64,000 nucleotides of DNA from Nitrospirota bacterium (GTDB lineage Bacteria; Nitrospirota; UBA9217): NCBI GenBank assembly GCA_023229435.1, contig JALNZF010000003.1:1-64000 (forward strand). Direction: 5' to 3'. The translations under genes were made by a program, and so were the position numbers. Positions 9,028-17,233 of this stretch are shown here, piece after piece; positions within the stretch are counted from its first letter, which is position 1, and each line of letters opens with the position of its first letter. The notes under the pieces were generated by a model. That model did no database searches, was not told the origin of the DNA, and worked only from the letters and a program-made list of their open reading frames with translations.

Positions 9028-9369
9028 TTAGATGACGGGAGGCGAGCAACCGGAAGACGCAAGGGAACATCGTTGGAAAGAACAACTATCTTTTGCGGGC
9101 AACTGCGGTCTTGTAATACGACCAGCCGGGCCATCTGTTGCCGGGGAACACAGCAAGAGCGCGCGAGTATCATGATTCTGCCTGGATGCGCGGTTCAGTG
9201 ACTGGATGGCTTTGCGGGCATCATTCAGTTTCAGGTCATTCATGCTGACGGGCGAATCTTCGTCATTGAGGTCATTAAAGATAGCGTGAGAAGAACACAA
9301 AGAATCCGCATAGGCGTCAACGATTGGCGATATGGCAAAAACAGCGAGGAACAGCAGCCTGCATTTCAT
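9028..9369 (-). CDS. Possible small secreted protein, unknown
   Basis: A 113-residue reading with a convincing signal peptide (MKCRLLFLAVFAISP, cleavage after DAYA) and a cysteine-containing mature part with a tail of SCSFQRCSLASSGCSPPV. No family recognised. The ribosome site is weak (TTGAGA), and a longer start at 9411 is possible. It lies between the twin GTTAC palindromes and the cytochrome gene in the same direction, so it could be co-transcribed with the cytochrome. It may also be a chance ORF. Confidence 0.4.
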   Translation of the reverse strand: MKCRLLFLAVFAISPIVDAYADSLCSSHAIFNDLNDEDSPVSMNDLKLNDARKAIQSLNRASRQNHDTRALLLCSPATDGPAGRITRPQLPAKDSCSFQRCSLASSGCSPPVI

Positions 9370-9552
9370 TCTCAACTGACAATCAAAACTGATAACATTG
9401 TTTATCATCATGAGGTTCTACTTTCAATTAATATTCAATATAAATATAAAAAAGCTAATAAGTTAAAGTTACAATATGACTAAGCAATACTGTATACAAG
9501 TTTAATGCCGTTACTAACACCTAAATTAACAATGAGTTATATTACTATGATT

Positions 9553-9568
9553 GTTACGTCTGAGTAAC
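9553..9568. promoter_or_regulatory. Palindrome GTTACG-like operator, copy 1
   Basis: 16-bp inverted repeat GTTAC-N6-GTAAC in an A+T-rich non-coding region upstream of the cytochrome. A second copy sits 88 bp away at 9641. Between this site and the small ORF is a weak sigma-54-like sequence on the minus strand (CGGCA...TTGTA, 9511-9493). Spacing and neighbourhood suggest an enhancer site for the adjacent NtrC-type regulator. This is inference from position. Confidence 0.45.
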
Positions 9569-9640
9569 ACTTTGGTGGGATAATATCAATATCTATCTAA
9601 TATAACTGTATTATATTAAACACCGTGTAATTCACGCATT

Positions 9641-9656
9641 GTTACGTTTTCGTAAC
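9641..9656. promoter_or_regulatory. Palindrome GTTACGTTTTCGTAAC operator, copy 2
   Basis: Perfect 6+6 palindrome with a TTTT centre, the better of the two GTTAC-N6-GTAAC sites, about 90 bp past the regulator's stop codon and upstream of the cytochrome unit on the minus strand. Two similar sites within 105 bp are unlikely by chance. Confidence 0.5.
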
Positions 9657-9745
9657 GGTTTTATAGTTCGTAAATGTTGTGATGATATGGCAATGGGAAG
9701 ACAGCTCGTTCGGTAGGTGCTTGGATGAGGTATGGTTCCTGCGAT

Positions 9746-11092
9746 TTATGCCTTTAAACGGTAGGTGTTTATTTTTCCCCAGAGGGTTTTCCGGCTGATG
9801 CCGAGCAACTCCGCTGCCTTTGTTTTGTTTCCCTGCGCGATCGCAAGGATGCGGATGATGTGCTCCTTCTCTGCTCCAGCCGCAACTTTCGCCAGGGACA
9901 AAGACCCACTGCTTTCGGATTTCTTGAAAATAACTGAAGGAAGATCGTCCTTCTCTATTATATCTGAGGCCGCCAGGGTAGCGCCCCATTCCACGATATT
10001 CTCCAGCTCTCTCACATTACCGGGATAGTCATACTGCAGGAGCGCCGTCATGGCGTCCTTTGAGACACGCAAGGTTTTCGCGGTCTTGTCCCGGTATTTG
10101 CCAAGGGCGAAATCGACGAGCGCGGGGATGTCCTCTCTCCGCTCCCGGAGAGCAGGGATGACGACAGGGATCACATGCAAGCGGTAATACAGGTCTTCCC
10201 GAAAGCGCCCGGACTTTACTTCGTCTTCAAGATTTTTATTCGTTGCCGTCAGCACCCGCACATCTATATGCAGCGTTTCGGTCCCGCCCACACGCTCAAA
10301 GGTCCTCTCCTGGATCACCCGCAACAGTCTTATTTGCGTAGAGAGCGGCAGATCCCCGATCTCATCAAGAAAGATCGACCCGCCATTCGCCAGCTCGAAC
10401 CTGCCCGGTTTTCTCCTGATTGCACCGGTAAATGCGCCCCTTTCGTGTCCGAACAGCTCGCTCTCAATGAGTGTCTCCGGCAGGACCGCGCAGTTGATCT
10501 TGATAAGCGGCTTGTCCTTCCGGGCGCTCTGGTAGTGTATTGTTGTCGCGACCAGCTCCTTGCCGGTCCCGCTCTCTCCGAGGATCAACACCGTGGAATC
10601 CGTTGCCGCAACCTTCTCGATCAGTGAAAATACCTTCTTCATTGCGGCGCTTTCGCCGATTATGTTGGGAAGGCTGAAATAACGATTGAGGTCCTTTCTC
10701 AGACGGATGTTGTCGTCCCGGAGCCTCTTCATTTCCAAAGACCGTTCGATGAGCAAACGGAACTCGTCCAGGGAGAACGGTTTGGTGATGAAGTCGAAAG
10801 CGCCGAGTCTCATGGCCTCAACAGCGTCTTTAATGGTCCCGAAGGCGGTCATGACGATCACGGGCACGTCGGACAACCGAACGATAGCCTCAAGGATGTC
10901 AAGTCCGTTCTTGTCAGGAAGCCGGATATCCGTCACCACCACGTCGAAAAGACCCTCCTTGAATGTGTCAAGGCCTTCCAAGCCGTTCTCACAGGTAGTA
11001 ACACGGTAGCCCGACGCTTTGAGCGAATCCTCAATGGTCACGCGCATCAATTTTTCGTCTTCTATGACAAGGATCGCCGCATTCATCTTCAC
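9746..11092 (-). CDS. NtrC-family sigma-54-dependent response regulator
   Basis: 448 residues in the classic three-part layout. The receiver domain (1-120) has the acidic pocket IEDE, phospho-acceptor Asp55 in VVVTDIRLP and the conserved lysine in ITKPF. The AAA+ domain (about 140-370) has Walker A GESGTGKE (172-179) and the sigma-54-contacting loop GAFTGA (219-224). A Fis-type helix-turn-helix closes the protein (NKTKAAELLGISRKTLWGKI). When phosphorylated it should form a ring on enhancer DNA and open sigma-54 promoters. Its partner kinase is encoded immediately upstream, one base apart. Likely targets are the GTTAC palindromes just downstream and so the cytochrome gene, but this is not shown by the sequence. 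Confidence 0.95.
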   Translation of the reverse strand: MKMNAAILVIEDEKLMRVTIEDSLKASGYRVTTCENGLEGLDTFKEGLFDVVVTDIRLPDKNGLDILEAIVRLSDVPVIVMTAFGTIKDAVEAMRLGAFDFITKPFSLDEFRLLIERSLEMKRLRDDNIRLRKDLNRYFSLPNIIGESAAMKKVFSLIEKVAATDSTVLILGESGTGKELVATTIHYQSARKDKPLIKINCAVLPETLIESELFGHERGAFTGAIRRKPGRFELANGGSIFLDEIGDLPLSTQIRLLRVIQERTFERVGGTETLHIDVRVLTATNKNLEDEVKSGRFREDLYYRLHVIPVVIPALRERREDIPALVDFALGKYRDKTAKTLRVSKDAMTALLQYDYPGNVRELENIVEWGATLAASDIIEKDDLPSVIFKKSESSGSLSLAKVAAGAEKEHIIRILAIAQGNKTKAAELLGISRKTLWGKINTYRLKA

Positions 11093-11093
11093 T

Positions 11094-12563
11094 TCATCCT
11101 TTCACGGCCGCGGGAAAGCTCAGGGTGAACCTGCTCCCTTTCCCCATTTCGCTTTCCACGGTGAGCTCACCGTTATAGTTTTTCATAATAACGTAGGTAA
11201 GCCACAAGCCGAGGCCTGTCCCTTCCCCGGTCGGTTTTGTAGTAAAAAAAGGGTCGAATATGCTGCCGACATCCTCCGGCGCTATGCCGGTCCCCGTGTC
11301 AAGGACATCGATCTTGATCGAGCCGTCATCCTGATGCCCCCTGACCGTTAGACGACCTCCGTTCTGCATTGCCTGAACAGCGTTGATCATGAGGTTCATC
11401 ATCATCTGCTGAAAATCGTGGAGATCCACGGTTACCTGAAGGTCATGCGGTATTTCATTGACGAATTTGACGTTGTCTTTTTGCAATTTAAATTCCAGAA
11501 ACGGATAGATGCTGTCCACGGCATCCAGGACATTAACGTCCCTCAGCGCATGCTCGGACTTCCGGGGCATCCAGAGCAGCTTGCTCACCGTTATTTCTAT
11601 CCTGTCAAGGCCTTCTTTTATGAGACCGAGGTACCGCTCCCGCAATTCAGGATTGCCATCGTTCTGTTTAAGCATTTCGACACAGTTGAAAAGACCTGCG
11701 AGAGGATTATTAATCTCATGGGCCACGCCTGAGGCGAGAGTGCCTATGGATGCAAGTTTCGCGGACTGGATCAATTTTTCATCGGTTTTCATGAGTTCTT
11801 CTCTGGCCTGCTGAAGGCGCTCGATCATGCTGTTGAAGCGCTCACCCAGCATGGCCAGTTCGTCATGGCCCTTGACGTTGACTTTGACGTCCAGATTTTC
11901 GCAGCCGGTCTGCTCCATGGTGCGCGCGAGCTGCGTGATGGGATTGATGAATCCTCTGGTGAGCAGCAGGATGAGGGAAAATCCGATAGCCACAAGAACC
12001 AGGGTCAGCAGGACGATCTCGTGTATCGTGGCAATGACCTTGTTTTCGACCTCTTCAAGCGAAACGCCGATCTTGAGCGTACCCCACCGTTTTTTGCCGA
12101 TCGATAGGGGGACCCCGATGTCAAGTGCCGCGTGTCCCTTGCTTGCAAATCGCTGGATGATGGTGTTTTCCGATGAAAACGCCTTTTCCGTGAGAGGATC
12201 GGAATAGATCTTCCCGTATTCCGTGATGTCATTGTGGGATATGACCCTGCCGTCCTTGTCGATGACCACCAGATACAGAATATCCAGGTCGTGGCGGTTA
12301 AATATCTCCATGATGTAGTTGTCGCGGAGCCCGCCCTCCTCGACCAGTCCGAGCCGTTCGTAGATGAGGTCGTTCAGAATGGGAATGGCGAGAGTCTCTC
12401 CGAGCTGTTTACTTTGCCGTTCGACCTCGCGATACAGAAGTGCCCTATCATGTTCCACGGAAACATAGCCGAGAATACCCATCAGGAGTATGATAGCCAA
12501 TGTGGTGATGAGAATGAATTTTGATTGCAGGCGCAATCTTTCAAAGACGTTTATGATTCTCAT
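11094..12563 (-). CDS. Membrane sensor histidine kinase (periplasmic sensor, HAMP)
   Basis: 489 residues: transmembrane segment about 15-37, periplasmic Cache-like domain about 38-180 (YLVVIDKDGRVISHND), second transmembrane segment about 183-204, HAMP linker about 205-257, then HisKA with phospho-acceptor His282 in VAHEINNPLAG, and an ATPase domain (MMNLMINAVQAM, DTGTGI, GTGLGLWLTYVI). It sits between the PhnD-like binding protein gene (14 bases upstream) and the NtrC regulator, forming one transcription unit. The usual reading is that it phosphorylates that regulator. The kinase probably receives its signal from the binding protein, as in periplasmic-protein-assisted sensors; this last step is inference. 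Confidence 0.93.
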   Translation of the reverse strand: MRIINVFERLRLQSKFILITTLAIILLMGILGYVSVEHDRALLYREVERQSKQLGETLAIPILNDLIYERLGLVEEGGLRDNYIMEIFNRHDLDILYLVVIDKDGRVISHNDITEYGKIYSDPLTEKAFSSENTIIQRFASKGHAALDIGVPLSIGKKRWGTLKIGVSLEEVENKVIATIHEIVLLTLVLVAIGFSLILLLTRGFINPITQLARTMEQTGCENLDVKVNVKGHDELAMLGERFNSMIERLQQAREELMKTDEKLIQSAKLASIGTLASGVAHEINNPLAGLFNCVEMLKQNDGNPELRERYLGLIKEGLDRIEITVSKLLWMPRKSEHALRDVNVLDAVDSIYPFLEFKLQKDNVKFVNEIPHDLQVTVDLHDFQQMMMNLMINAVQAMQNGGRLTVRGHQDDGSIKIDVLDTGTGIAPEDVGSIFDPFFTTKPTGEGTGLGLWLTYVIMKNYNGELTVESEMGKGSRFTLSFPAAVKG

Positions 12564-12576
12564 GTTTTTACCGGGC

Positions 12577-14298
12577 TCACAATTGTATTTTTGGATGGCA
12601 CCCCAGGCCGCAGGTCCGGGGCACGGCGTTTATCCTGGCTCGAATGTCGCCATAGTCGGCATCCGTCGCGTCCGTAAAGCCATTCTTCAAGTCTTCGTCA
12701 AGCTTTTGCAGTATCTTTCGGTGGCCTGTATCGTCCGGGCTTAAGGCGAGAAGCGCCCGCTTGATAGTATCTATCACGTCAACGGGTGTCCCCGGTCCTG
12801 CCACCAAAGGTCCTGTCGGGATCGGGGAGGATTCGGCAATAACATCGATGCCGAGCCTGCTGTATTTTCGTGCAATGGAGTCATGGACCGTACCCGCGTC
12901 CTGTTGCCCCCTCAGAACCGCCTTCACCACGGAATCGTGGTAGTCGTAGTTAACGTATCGGGAAAAATCGTCGAGCCGTATCCCCGCGTTTGCCAGGAGA
13001 TAGCAGGGAAAAAGGTTTTCTGATGTGAATTTAGAAGCGGAAAACGCAAAACTCCTGCCCTTTAATTCGGAGAGCTTCCTGATCGCAGACCCCTTTTTCA
13101 CGATGATCACACTCCGATAGGAAGCGTCGCCGTTCGCTCCTTTCGGCTTCAAAAAGCAGACAGCGCCGTATTGAGCGCGCGCCTCCAGATAGGTCAGCGG
13201 TCCCAGCAGGGCCACGTTCATTTCGCCGCTTCCCAGGGCAGTGAGCGTGTCTTCATACGTTCTCTTCAACACCAACTCATAGGCATAGGGGGTATGGTCG
13301 GCGAGGTAGTCGAGCAGCGGCTGGTACTGTTCATACATGATGCGGGGATTTTCACAGGGAATGACCCCAACAGAGACCGTTTTTCTGTCCTTCGTGTGCG
13401 ATGCCGTTATGGGAACGTCGACTATCGCTTTCTCCATTGCACGGACCGTGTCGTAGCTCCCATCAGGGACTTTCACGAACCCGTCGATCATCATGGCCTC
13501 GAGAATCGCCCTTCCTTTGCTCTTCTTCCCCATACCGAGAAAGGCTTCTTTCAACTTGTCTTTCAAAACCGGGTCGATGTTCCGCGTGACGACCACAGGA
13601 GGATTACCGTAGGGAGGAGAACGTTTGATTATTTTCGTCTGTTTGGCGAATGGTGAGCCTGTTTTCAGCATGTAGTCATAGACAGGACTCTGCACGGCGG
13701 CGCCGTCCACCATCTTTTTCGCGACCATCTCAACGGACTTGTTGTGGCTATAGCTGTAACGAACACTTTGAAAAAACTTCTCCGGTGCGGTACCCATGGT
13801 TGAGAGCAGGTAGGACGGATAGAGTTTCCCGGTATTGGATTCGGGGTCTGTGAACGCGAAGGTCTTGCCCTTCAGTTCCACAAAGGACCTGATTGAGCTT
13901 TCGCTATGGACTATGATGTAGGCGTGATAGGTGGACTTTCCATGGACGATCGGCGCGACAAGCAATTCGACGCCGAAGCGCTCGCGGTCCTTGACATACG
14001 GACCGGCGCAGATGAACGCGACCTTGACTTCTCCTTTTTCAAGCAGTGCGTCCATTTCTGCATACGTTCTTCGGTGGACCATCTGGACGGGCCGGCCGAT
14101 AGCTTCTCCGATGTAGTCGATCACGTCCTGGTAGTATTTGACCGAATCAACAGGAGTTATCATGGAGGCCACGCCGATCTTAAGGGGAAGCTCTGCGGCA
14201 TACGCGAGCGGCGTAAGATTGGCGAGAAGGACGAACAGGAGAACTACGAGCAGTGATGGAAATCCGTTGTCACGTTTGTTCCTCTTGATGAGAATCAC
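12577..14298 (-). CDS. Tandem PhnD-like periplasmic binding protein with C-terminal CX3CH motif
   Basis: 573 residues beginning with GTG and a signal peptide (about 1-34, ending LAYA). Two homologous PhnD-type solute-binding domains follow, about 36-285 and 303-555; each has the block for ligand contact, for example VAFICAGPYVKDRE in the first and VALLGPLTYLEARA in the second. PhnD proteins bind phosphonate, phosphite or phosphate for ABC importers, but there are no transporter genes here and the gene heads a kinase/regulator operon, so a sensory role is likely. The last 15 residues hold CGLGCH (563-568), a CX3CH pattern like the non-standard haem site in the cytochrome 4 kb away. Whether it binds haem is open. 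Confidence 0.88.
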   Translation of the reverse strand: MILIKRNKRDNGFPSLLVVLLFVLLANLTPLAYAAELPLKIGVASMITPVDSVKYYQDVIDYIGEAIGRPVQMVHRRTYAEMDALLEKGEVKVAFICAGPYVKDRERFGVELLVAPIVHGKSTYHAYIIVHSESSIRSFVELKGKTFAFTDPESNTGKLYPSYLLSTMGTAPEKFFQSVRYSYSHNKSVEMVAKKMVDGAAVQSPVYDYMLKTGSPFAKQTKIIKRSPPYGNPPVVVTRNIDPVLKDKLKEAFLGMGKKSKGRAILEAMMIDGFVKVPDGSYDTVRAMEKAIVDVPITASHTKDRKTVSVGVIPCENPRIMYEQYQPLLDYLADHTPYAYELVLKRTYEDTLTALGSGEMNVALLGPLTYLEARAQYGAVCFLKPKGANGDASYRSVIIVKKGSAIRKLSELKGRSFAFSASKFTSENLFPCYLLANAGIRLDDFSRYVNYDYHDSVVKAVLRGQQDAGTVHDSIARKYSRLGIDVIAESSPIPTGPLVAGPGTPVDVIDTIKRALLALSPDDTGHRKILQKLDEDLKNGFTDATDADYGDIRARINAVPRTCGLGCHPKIQL

Positions 14299-14532
14299 CC
14301 CCCGTTCAGATATGTTAGCGATGATATATTAGCACGATGTTTCAGATTTTGTCTATAGCGTTTTTCTGTGTGCACACACCATTCCTGCTTTGTTTGAGCA
14401 AACATATCAACGATCTGCCTGCTTCTGCGAGGGTTCGCGATCATGGTGCCCCGCTCATGGACAATGTGCGCTGCGCGCTGCGAGATCCATCTGTTTTCTA
14501 TTCTCCCCGGTGTATCCCATCCACAAAAACCC

Positions 14533-14561
14533 TTGACAATACCCGGCGTCTCCCCTATTAT
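14533..14561 (+). promoter_or_regulatory. Sigma-70 promoter of the polyprenyl synthase gene
   Basis: TTGACA (14533-14538), a 17-bp spacer and TATTAT (14556-14561), 29 bases before the start codon. It is the only clear signal in the 292-bp gap, which has no gene. The predicted product of an ORF at 14337-14594 is not credible. Confidence 0.75.
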
Positions 14562-14590
14562 TCATCCAGATTTCACTCAGGAAAAACCGC

Positions 14591-15574
14591 ATGACGACAA
14601 CCCTTCAGGATATATTAAGAGAGTACAAGTCCGACATGGAGCGCATGGAACACCGGATCCATGAGAGCCTGGGCACCGACGTTCCGCTCATCCAGCAGGT
14701 CAGCAAATATATCCTCGGCGCCGGCGGAAAACGGTTCCGGCCCTTGCTGCTCCTGCTCTCGGCGCGGCTGTGCGGCTGCCGCGAACATAACGCCGAATAT
14801 ATACTCGGCAGCGTCGTGGAATACATTCACACCTCCTCGCTCCTGCACGATGATGTTGTTGATGAGGCCAAGGTCCGACGGGGCCGGTCTTCCGCTAACT
14901 CCCTCTGGGGGAACCAGGCCAGCATTCTCGTCGGCGACTACCTCTACTCCAAGGCGCTCTATCACGCAGTCAGGATCCAGAATCAGCGCATCATGGACGT
15001 CCTGTCCGAGACCACGACCACCATGTCCGAGGGAGAGGTCCTCCAGCTTACCCAGATCCAGAACGCGGACCTCACCGAGGCGGAATATTTCCGGCTCGTG
15101 GAATGCAAGACCGGAGTGCTCATTTCAGCCGCGTGCCGGCTCGGCGCGATCATCAGCAAGGCGCCGCTTTCGCAGGAGGACGCCATCACCGCCTACGGCA
15201 AAAAGCTCGGACTTTCGTTCCAGATCACCGACGACACCCTTGACTACGCGGCCGACCAGAAGCAGCTCGGCAAGGTCCTCGGCAAGGACCTGGATGAAGG
15301 CAAGGTCACCCTCCCCCTCATCTACCTCATGCGCAAGGCGGACGCCGGGGAGAGGGACAACCTGAGAAATATTCTGGATGCCGACGCCGTCAGCGAGGAC
15401 GATCTGACGTATACGCTCGGCTTGATGACGAAATACGGCGCTGTTGATGAAGCGCTTTGCGTTGCGCAGTCGCTTTCCAATGATGCGAAAGCCGCTCTCG
15501 CCGTGTTCCCCGATTCAATGCCGCGCCGGGCTCTCCTGGCGCTTGCCGACTTCGTGGTGCAGCGGGAAATGTGA
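14591..15574 (+). CDS. ispB: Polyprenyl diphosphate synthase (octaprenyl/heptaprenyl type)
   Basis: Trans-isoprenyl diphosphate synthase of 327 residues that extends farnesyl diphosphate with isopentenyl units to make the side chain of the respiratory quinone. It has the GGKRFRP block, the first aspartate-rich motif DDVVDE (around residue 82) and the second motif DDTLDY (around 214), all needed for magnesium and diphosphate binding. Small residues before the first motif fit a long-chain enzyme, but chain length cannot be fixed by eye. A good sigma-70 promoter lies just upstream and an AGGAA ribosome site precedes the ATG. Confidence 0.92.
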   Translation: MTTTLQDILREYKSDMERMEHRIHESLGTDVPLIQQVSKYILGAGGKRFRPLLLLLSARLCGCREHNAEYILGSVVEYIHTSSLLHDDVVDEAKVRRGRSSANSLWGNQASILVGDYLYSKALYHAVRIQNQRIMDVLSETTTTMSEGEVLQLTQIQNADLTEAEYFRLVECKTGVLISAACRLGAIISKAPLSQEDAITAYGKKLGLSFQITDDTLDYAADQKQLGKVLGKDLDEGKVTLPLIYLMRKADAGERDNLRNILDADAVSEDDLTYTLGLMTKYGAVDEALCVAQSLSNDAKAALAVFPDSMPRRALLALADFVVQREM

Positions 15575-15629
15575 TGCCTCGCATGGTGCTCACGACCCTT
15601 ACAAACTTGGTCGTTCATCGGGAGCGTTG

Positions 15630-16145
15630 ATGCATCCTCTTGTTAAACTGGCGAAGGACACCATAGAGCTTTACATCCGCGAGGACAAGGTACTTCAGGT
15701 ACGTGAAGAGGATCTTACTCCGGAAATGAAAGAGCAAGCCGGGGTCTTCGTATCCCTGAAGGTCCGGGGCATGCTGCGGGGGTGCATCGGCACGTTCCAG
15801 CCGACAGAGCCCGATGTGGCGCACGAAGTGGTCCGAAATGCCATCAGTGCCGCGACCTGCGATCCCCGCTTTCCGGCATTGCGCGTTGGAGAACTGGACA
15901 CCCTCGAGTATTCGGTGGACGTGCTCACGCCTCCCGAAAGGATACAGGATGCCGATGAACTCGATCCCCGCCGCTACGGGGTGATCGTGCGGTCGGGAGG
16001 CCGCCGCGGCCTGCTTCTTCCTGACCTCGAAGGCGTGGACACCGTGGAATATCAGATCAGCATCGCCATGCAGAAGGCCGGGATCCCGCCGGGAACACCG
16101 GTAGAGCTTTCACGGTTTGAAGTAAAACGGTATCATGAACAATAA
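15630..16145 (+). CDS. amrA: AMMECR1-domain protein (AmmeMemoRadiSam system protein A)
   Basis: 171 residues from the ATG at 15630 with ribosome site GGGAG. The AMMECR1 signature is clear: GVFVSLKVRGMLRGCIGTF, then NAISAATCDPRF and a central ISVDVLTPP-like strand (YSVDVLTPPERI). The cysteine in RGCIG is the invariant one. AmrA proteins normally travel with a MEMO protein (AmrB) and a radical-SAM enzyme (AmrS); neither is in the window, so this copy is separated from its usual partners. The molecular role is unknown. The 56-base gap to the polyprenyl synthase suggests co-transcription. Confidence 0.9.
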   Translation: MHPLVKLAKDTIELYIREDKVLQVREEDLTPEMKEQAGVFVSLKVRGMLRGCIGTFQPTEPDVAHEVVRNAISAATCDPRFPALRVGELDTLEYSVDVLTPPERIQDADELDPRRYGVIVRSGGRRGLLLPDLEGVDTVEYQISIAMQKAGIPPGTPVELSRFEVKRYHEQ

Positions 16146-16185
16146 TATTTCGAATATCTTTCACTTTAGGAGGGCATAAAAACTG

Positions 16186-16521
16186 ATGGAACGACCGGAT
16201 CGGAACGAAAAAGACGATGCACAGAAGGCAAAGCTCATATTCCTTTCACTCGGGGTACTGGTGACCATTCTCCTCATCTGGAGCTTTTATACGGCGAACA
16301 AAGCCAGACAGGAACGTGACAGTGCCAGACAGGAAACCGAACAGGTCAGGCAGGACAATGCCAAGCTCGAGCAGATGCTGAAAGACCAGGGTCTGATGAA
16401 CGATGATCTCAAGAAAAAACTGCAGGTGTGCGAGTCCAGGCCAAAACCCAAGCCGGTCGTGAAAAAGACCGCGTCCAAAAGCACGACCAAGAAGTCATCC
16501 AAGTCAAAAAAGACCCGGTAG
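16186..16521 (+). CDS. Small inner-membrane coiled-coil protein, unknown
   Basis: 111 residues with a strong ribosome site (AGGAGGG). A short charged N-terminus precedes one transmembrane helix (about 19-40, LIFLSLGVLVTILLIWSF). Residues about 45-85 form a charged coiled coil (ARQETEQVRQDNAKLEQML), and the C-terminus is a basic Lys/Ser/Thr tail. The general shape recalls FtsB/FtsL-type or zipA-like spacers, but no family is recognised. The tail is probably disordered. Confidence 0.75.
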   Translation: MERPDRNEKDDAQKAKLIFLSLGVLVTILLIWSFYTANKARQERDSARQETEQVRQDNAKLEQMLKDQGLMNDDLKKKLQVCESRPKPKPVVKKTASKSTTKKSSKSKKTR

Positions 16522-16616
16522 TCTGCGACCAGCCACAGGGACCCGTCAATGTTCGTTCAGCGGTATTCCCTGTGTCTTTTTATTTGTTCTATAGTATAGC
16601 GAACAAGGAGTTCATC

Positions 16617-17156
16617 ATGAAAAACCCGCAGTCTGTGCGTTCCTTTGAATATAAGAATGATTATCTGTACATCATCATCCGCCAGGCGCCGGAACTGGGG
16701 CCGAAGGCCTACATCTACTGCTGCGGAATCAACATAGCCCGGTTCGATCCCATCTGCTGGGGCAAGGCGGGTATTTGCTCGAACCCGGCATTCAAGGGCC
16801 TGCAGTTGCTGCGGGCCGATGTATCGGCATTCGGGCTGAAACTGGGCATCCAGACGAAAAATGCTGAACAGATCCCCTGCGGTCCCATGTCCCCCCGGAA
16901 AGGGAACGGATGGTACCGTGAGAACACGCTCTTGATCGTCTCGGCTTCTCCAAAAGCCGTTCAGAAAATACTGGAGTTCAGCGTCAGGGACCTGGTGAAG
17001 ACGGTCCTTGCCATCTGCGCCCCGGATGCCAAGCTCCCGGCCAGGCTTCCGAACCCGCCGCAGATGCAGAAGTATCTTGAGTCTCTGAGTGTCGCGAATT
17101 ACAAGGAAATGGCGCCGCCGCCGATCGCGAGACCGCAGGACCGGGACACAAAATGA
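16617..17156 (+). CDS. Conserved-looking hypothetical protein, cysteine-containing
   Basis: 179 residues from the ATG at 16617 (ribosome site CAAGGAG). A longer in-frame reading into the previous gene is not needed. No signal peptide or membrane segment. The N-terminal half has beta-strand-like stretches with cysteines (AYIYCCGINIARFDPICWG, then GICSN and IPCGP). The second half looks helical (ENTLLIVSASPKAVQKIL). I do not recognise the family. Cys-Cys and three further cysteines could bind metal, but spacing matches no motif I know. Confidence 0.7.
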   Translation: MKNPQSVRSFEYKNDYLYIIIRQAPELGPKAYIYCCGINIARFDPICWGKAGICSNPAFKGLQLLRADVSAFGLKLGIQTKNAEQIPCGPMSPRKGNGWYRENTLLIVSASPKAVQKILEFSVRDLVKTVLAICAPDAKLPARLPNPPQMQKYLESLSVANYKEMAPPPIARPQDRDTK

Positions 17157-17233
17157 CTGATCACCGGCTGAAGAAGGATCCCACCTGACCTCTTCGACTG
17201 GAACGTTGAGATCTTCTCGCGAAGCTTAAGAGA

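Noticed and set aside
14337..14594. 85-codon plus-strand ORF before the polyprenyl synthase
   Set aside because: It covers the promoter at 14533, overlaps the real start, and shows no protein-like pattern.
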